DNA of 5,830 nucleotides from an uncultured Actinomycetes bacterium (GTDB taxonomy: Bacteria; Actinomycetota; Thermoleophilia; Miltoncostaeales; Miltoncostaeaceae): positions 1-5,830 of the forward strand of contig CALMEC010000046.1 in the NCBI GenBank assembly GCA_937862675.1, in the 5' to 3' direction. Shown one piece after another: positions 4,964 to 5,830 of the stretch. Both the position numbers and the translations under genes were made by a program. Position 1 is the stretch's first letter. Each line of letters opens with the position of its first letter. The notes under the pieces are model-generated. The model ran no database searches, was not told the DNA's origin, and saw nothing but the letters and a program-made list of their open reading frames with translations.

Positions 4964-5830
4964 ATGGCACACGAATCCTCCCTCGGCACCGGAACGCCGC
5001 TCGGCCACGCGCAGGGTGGCGGGCATCCGCACCACACCGACCACCGTTCGCTCGCCCACTGGTGGGCCCGCGTCCTCTGGTGGACGATCGGCGGAGTCCT
5101 CATCGGCATGGCCGTGCCGTTCATCTTCCGGTTCCTGTTCGGCATGGACCCGCTCTGGGACGAGCAGGTCTACGTCGCGACGATGGCCCTCGGCTTCGGC
5201 CTCGGCTTCCTCGCCGGCATCGGCTGTTTCGACTGGTGGTTCCGCTGGCTCACCGGCCGCACCGTCGACTACGACGACCATTCGTTCCACGGTGCGACGT
5301 CCTGGCGTGACTACTTCCGCCTGAACACCGACCACAAGGTCATCGGCATCCAGTACATGGGTGTCGTCTTCATCTTCATGATCCTGGCGGGATCGCTGGC
5401 CGAGCTGGTCCGCACCGAGCTCGCCCAGTCCGGCGAGACCATCGTCAGCGGCGAGGGCTTCAACCGCCTCTTCACCGGTCACGCCGCGCTGATGATCTTC
5501 CTCGTGCTCATCCCGGCGTTCGGTGGTATCGCCAACTACGTGCTGCCGATCATGATCGGCGCCAAGGACATGGCGTTCCCCAAGCTGAACGCGTTGTCGA
5601 TGTGGATGCTGCCGCCGGCCGGAATACTCATCCTGCTCGGCGTCATGACCGGCGGGTACTCCTCCGGATGGACCGCCTACGTCCCGCTCGCCACGCAGGG
5701 AGGCACGGGCACCACGCTCTTCGAGGTCGGCGTCCAGTTCGCCGGCTTCTCCTCGATCTTCACCGCGGTCAACTTCCTGGTCACCATCATCACGATGCGC
5801 GCGCCGGGCATGACGATCTGGCGGATGCCG
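4964..5830 (+). CDS. ctaD: Cytochrome c oxidase subunit I, N-terminal 289 residues (partial, runs off window)
   Basis: Subunit I is the proton-pumping catalytic core of the heme-copper oxidase, holding heme a and the heme a3-CuB oxygen-reduction site. The frame is open to the window end and the gene is cut there. The usual family start, TDHKVIGIQY, appears only at 122-131. Before it is an extension of about 120 residues: a His/Gly-rich head (six His among residues 15-32), two hydrophobic segments (about 38-60 and 69-92), and a polar linker. The conserved core then shows H173 in FTGHAALMIF, the expected low-spin heme a ligand. Next is FGGIANYVLPIMIGAKDMAFPKLN, in which D202, N191 and N209 match the D-pathway entrance of A-type oxidases. 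CuB and heme a3 ligands lie beyond the window. GAAGGA (4955-4960) is the ribosome site; ATG 4964 is the start. Whether subunit III is fused at the C-terminus cannot be seen. Confidence 0.95.
   Translation, partial: MAHESSLGTGTPLGHAQGGGHPHHTDHRSLAHWWARVLWWTIGGVLIGMAVPFIFRFLFGMDPLWDEQVYVATMALGFGLGFLAGIGCFDWWFRWLTGRTVDYDDHSFHGATSWRDYFRLNTDHKVIGIQYMGVVFIFMILAGSLAELVRTELAQSGETIVSGEGFNRLFTGHAALMIFLVLIPAFGGIANYVLPIMIGAKDMAFPKLNALSMWMLPPAGILILLGVMTGGYSSGWTAYVPLATQGGTGTTLFEVGVQFAGFSSIFTAVNFLVTIITMRAPGMTIWRMP

Noticed and set aside
4117..5145. 342-residue minus-strand open frame over coxB
   Set aside because: Its translation is Asp/Arg/Val/His-rich without domain features, and the plus strand has coxB with all CuA ligands, so it is an antisense shadow.
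1..5830. CRISPR arrays, tRNA or rRNA genes, insertion-sequence ends, integrases, toxin-antitoxin or phage-defence genes
   Set aside because: No regularly spaced repeats, cloverleaf-like sequence, transposase or integrase motifs, or defence-gene domains were seen on either strand.

Overview
The window is a high-GC (roughly two-thirds G+C) bacterial segment that carries parts of an aerobic respiratory gene cluster. On the plus strand it begins with a short two-helix membrane protein (254-442) and heme O synthase ctaB (439-1341). At the right end are cytochrome c oxidase subunit II (coxB, 4198-4953) and the first 289 codons of subunit I (ctaD, from 4964, running off the window). Between these two respiratory blocks lie a 12-helix MFS exporter (1393-2610, plus), a MarR-type regulator (2647-3150, minus) and a classical short-chain dehydrogenase (3213-3974, plus).

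The organism is probably a high-GC Actinomycetota. The evidence is base composition, frequent GTG starts, and three genes (the small membrane protein, marR and coxB) with a TAnnnT -10 box only 6-8 bases before the start codon and no usable Shine-Dalgarno, as expected for leaderless mRNAs. The long N-terminal extension of subunit I suggests a deep-branching lineage (for example Thermoleophilia-like) or a Chloroflexota relative. That placement is inference; no 16S or other marker gene is present.

Layout: 1-239 has no convincing gene. A probable leaderless promoter at 240-245 drives the mini membrane protein, which overlaps ctaB by 4 bases. ctaB is followed after 51 bases by the exporter, which has a strong Shine-Dalgarno; a possible 22-codon ORF links them. 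The exporter and marR converge on a GC-rich hairpin (2629-2648). marR and the dehydrogenase diverge from a compact region with back-to-back -10 boxes and a repeated TATCGAGA element, the likely MarR operator. A 223-base gap (3975-4197) holds a terminator-like hairpin, a perfect 8-bp-arm palindrome and the coxB promoter.

How they work together: CtaB farnesylates heme b to heme O, the precursor of heme A used in subunit I. CoxB carries the CuA electron-entry site, and CtaD holds heme a and the heme a3-CuB centre. The exporter/MarR/dehydrogenase set looks like an unrelated efflux or detoxification module set within the oxidase locus. The most interesting item is the 62-residue protein before ctaB: its second helix keeps the E-x2-W-x3-P pattern of the subunit II membrane hairpin, but it has no CuA domain.
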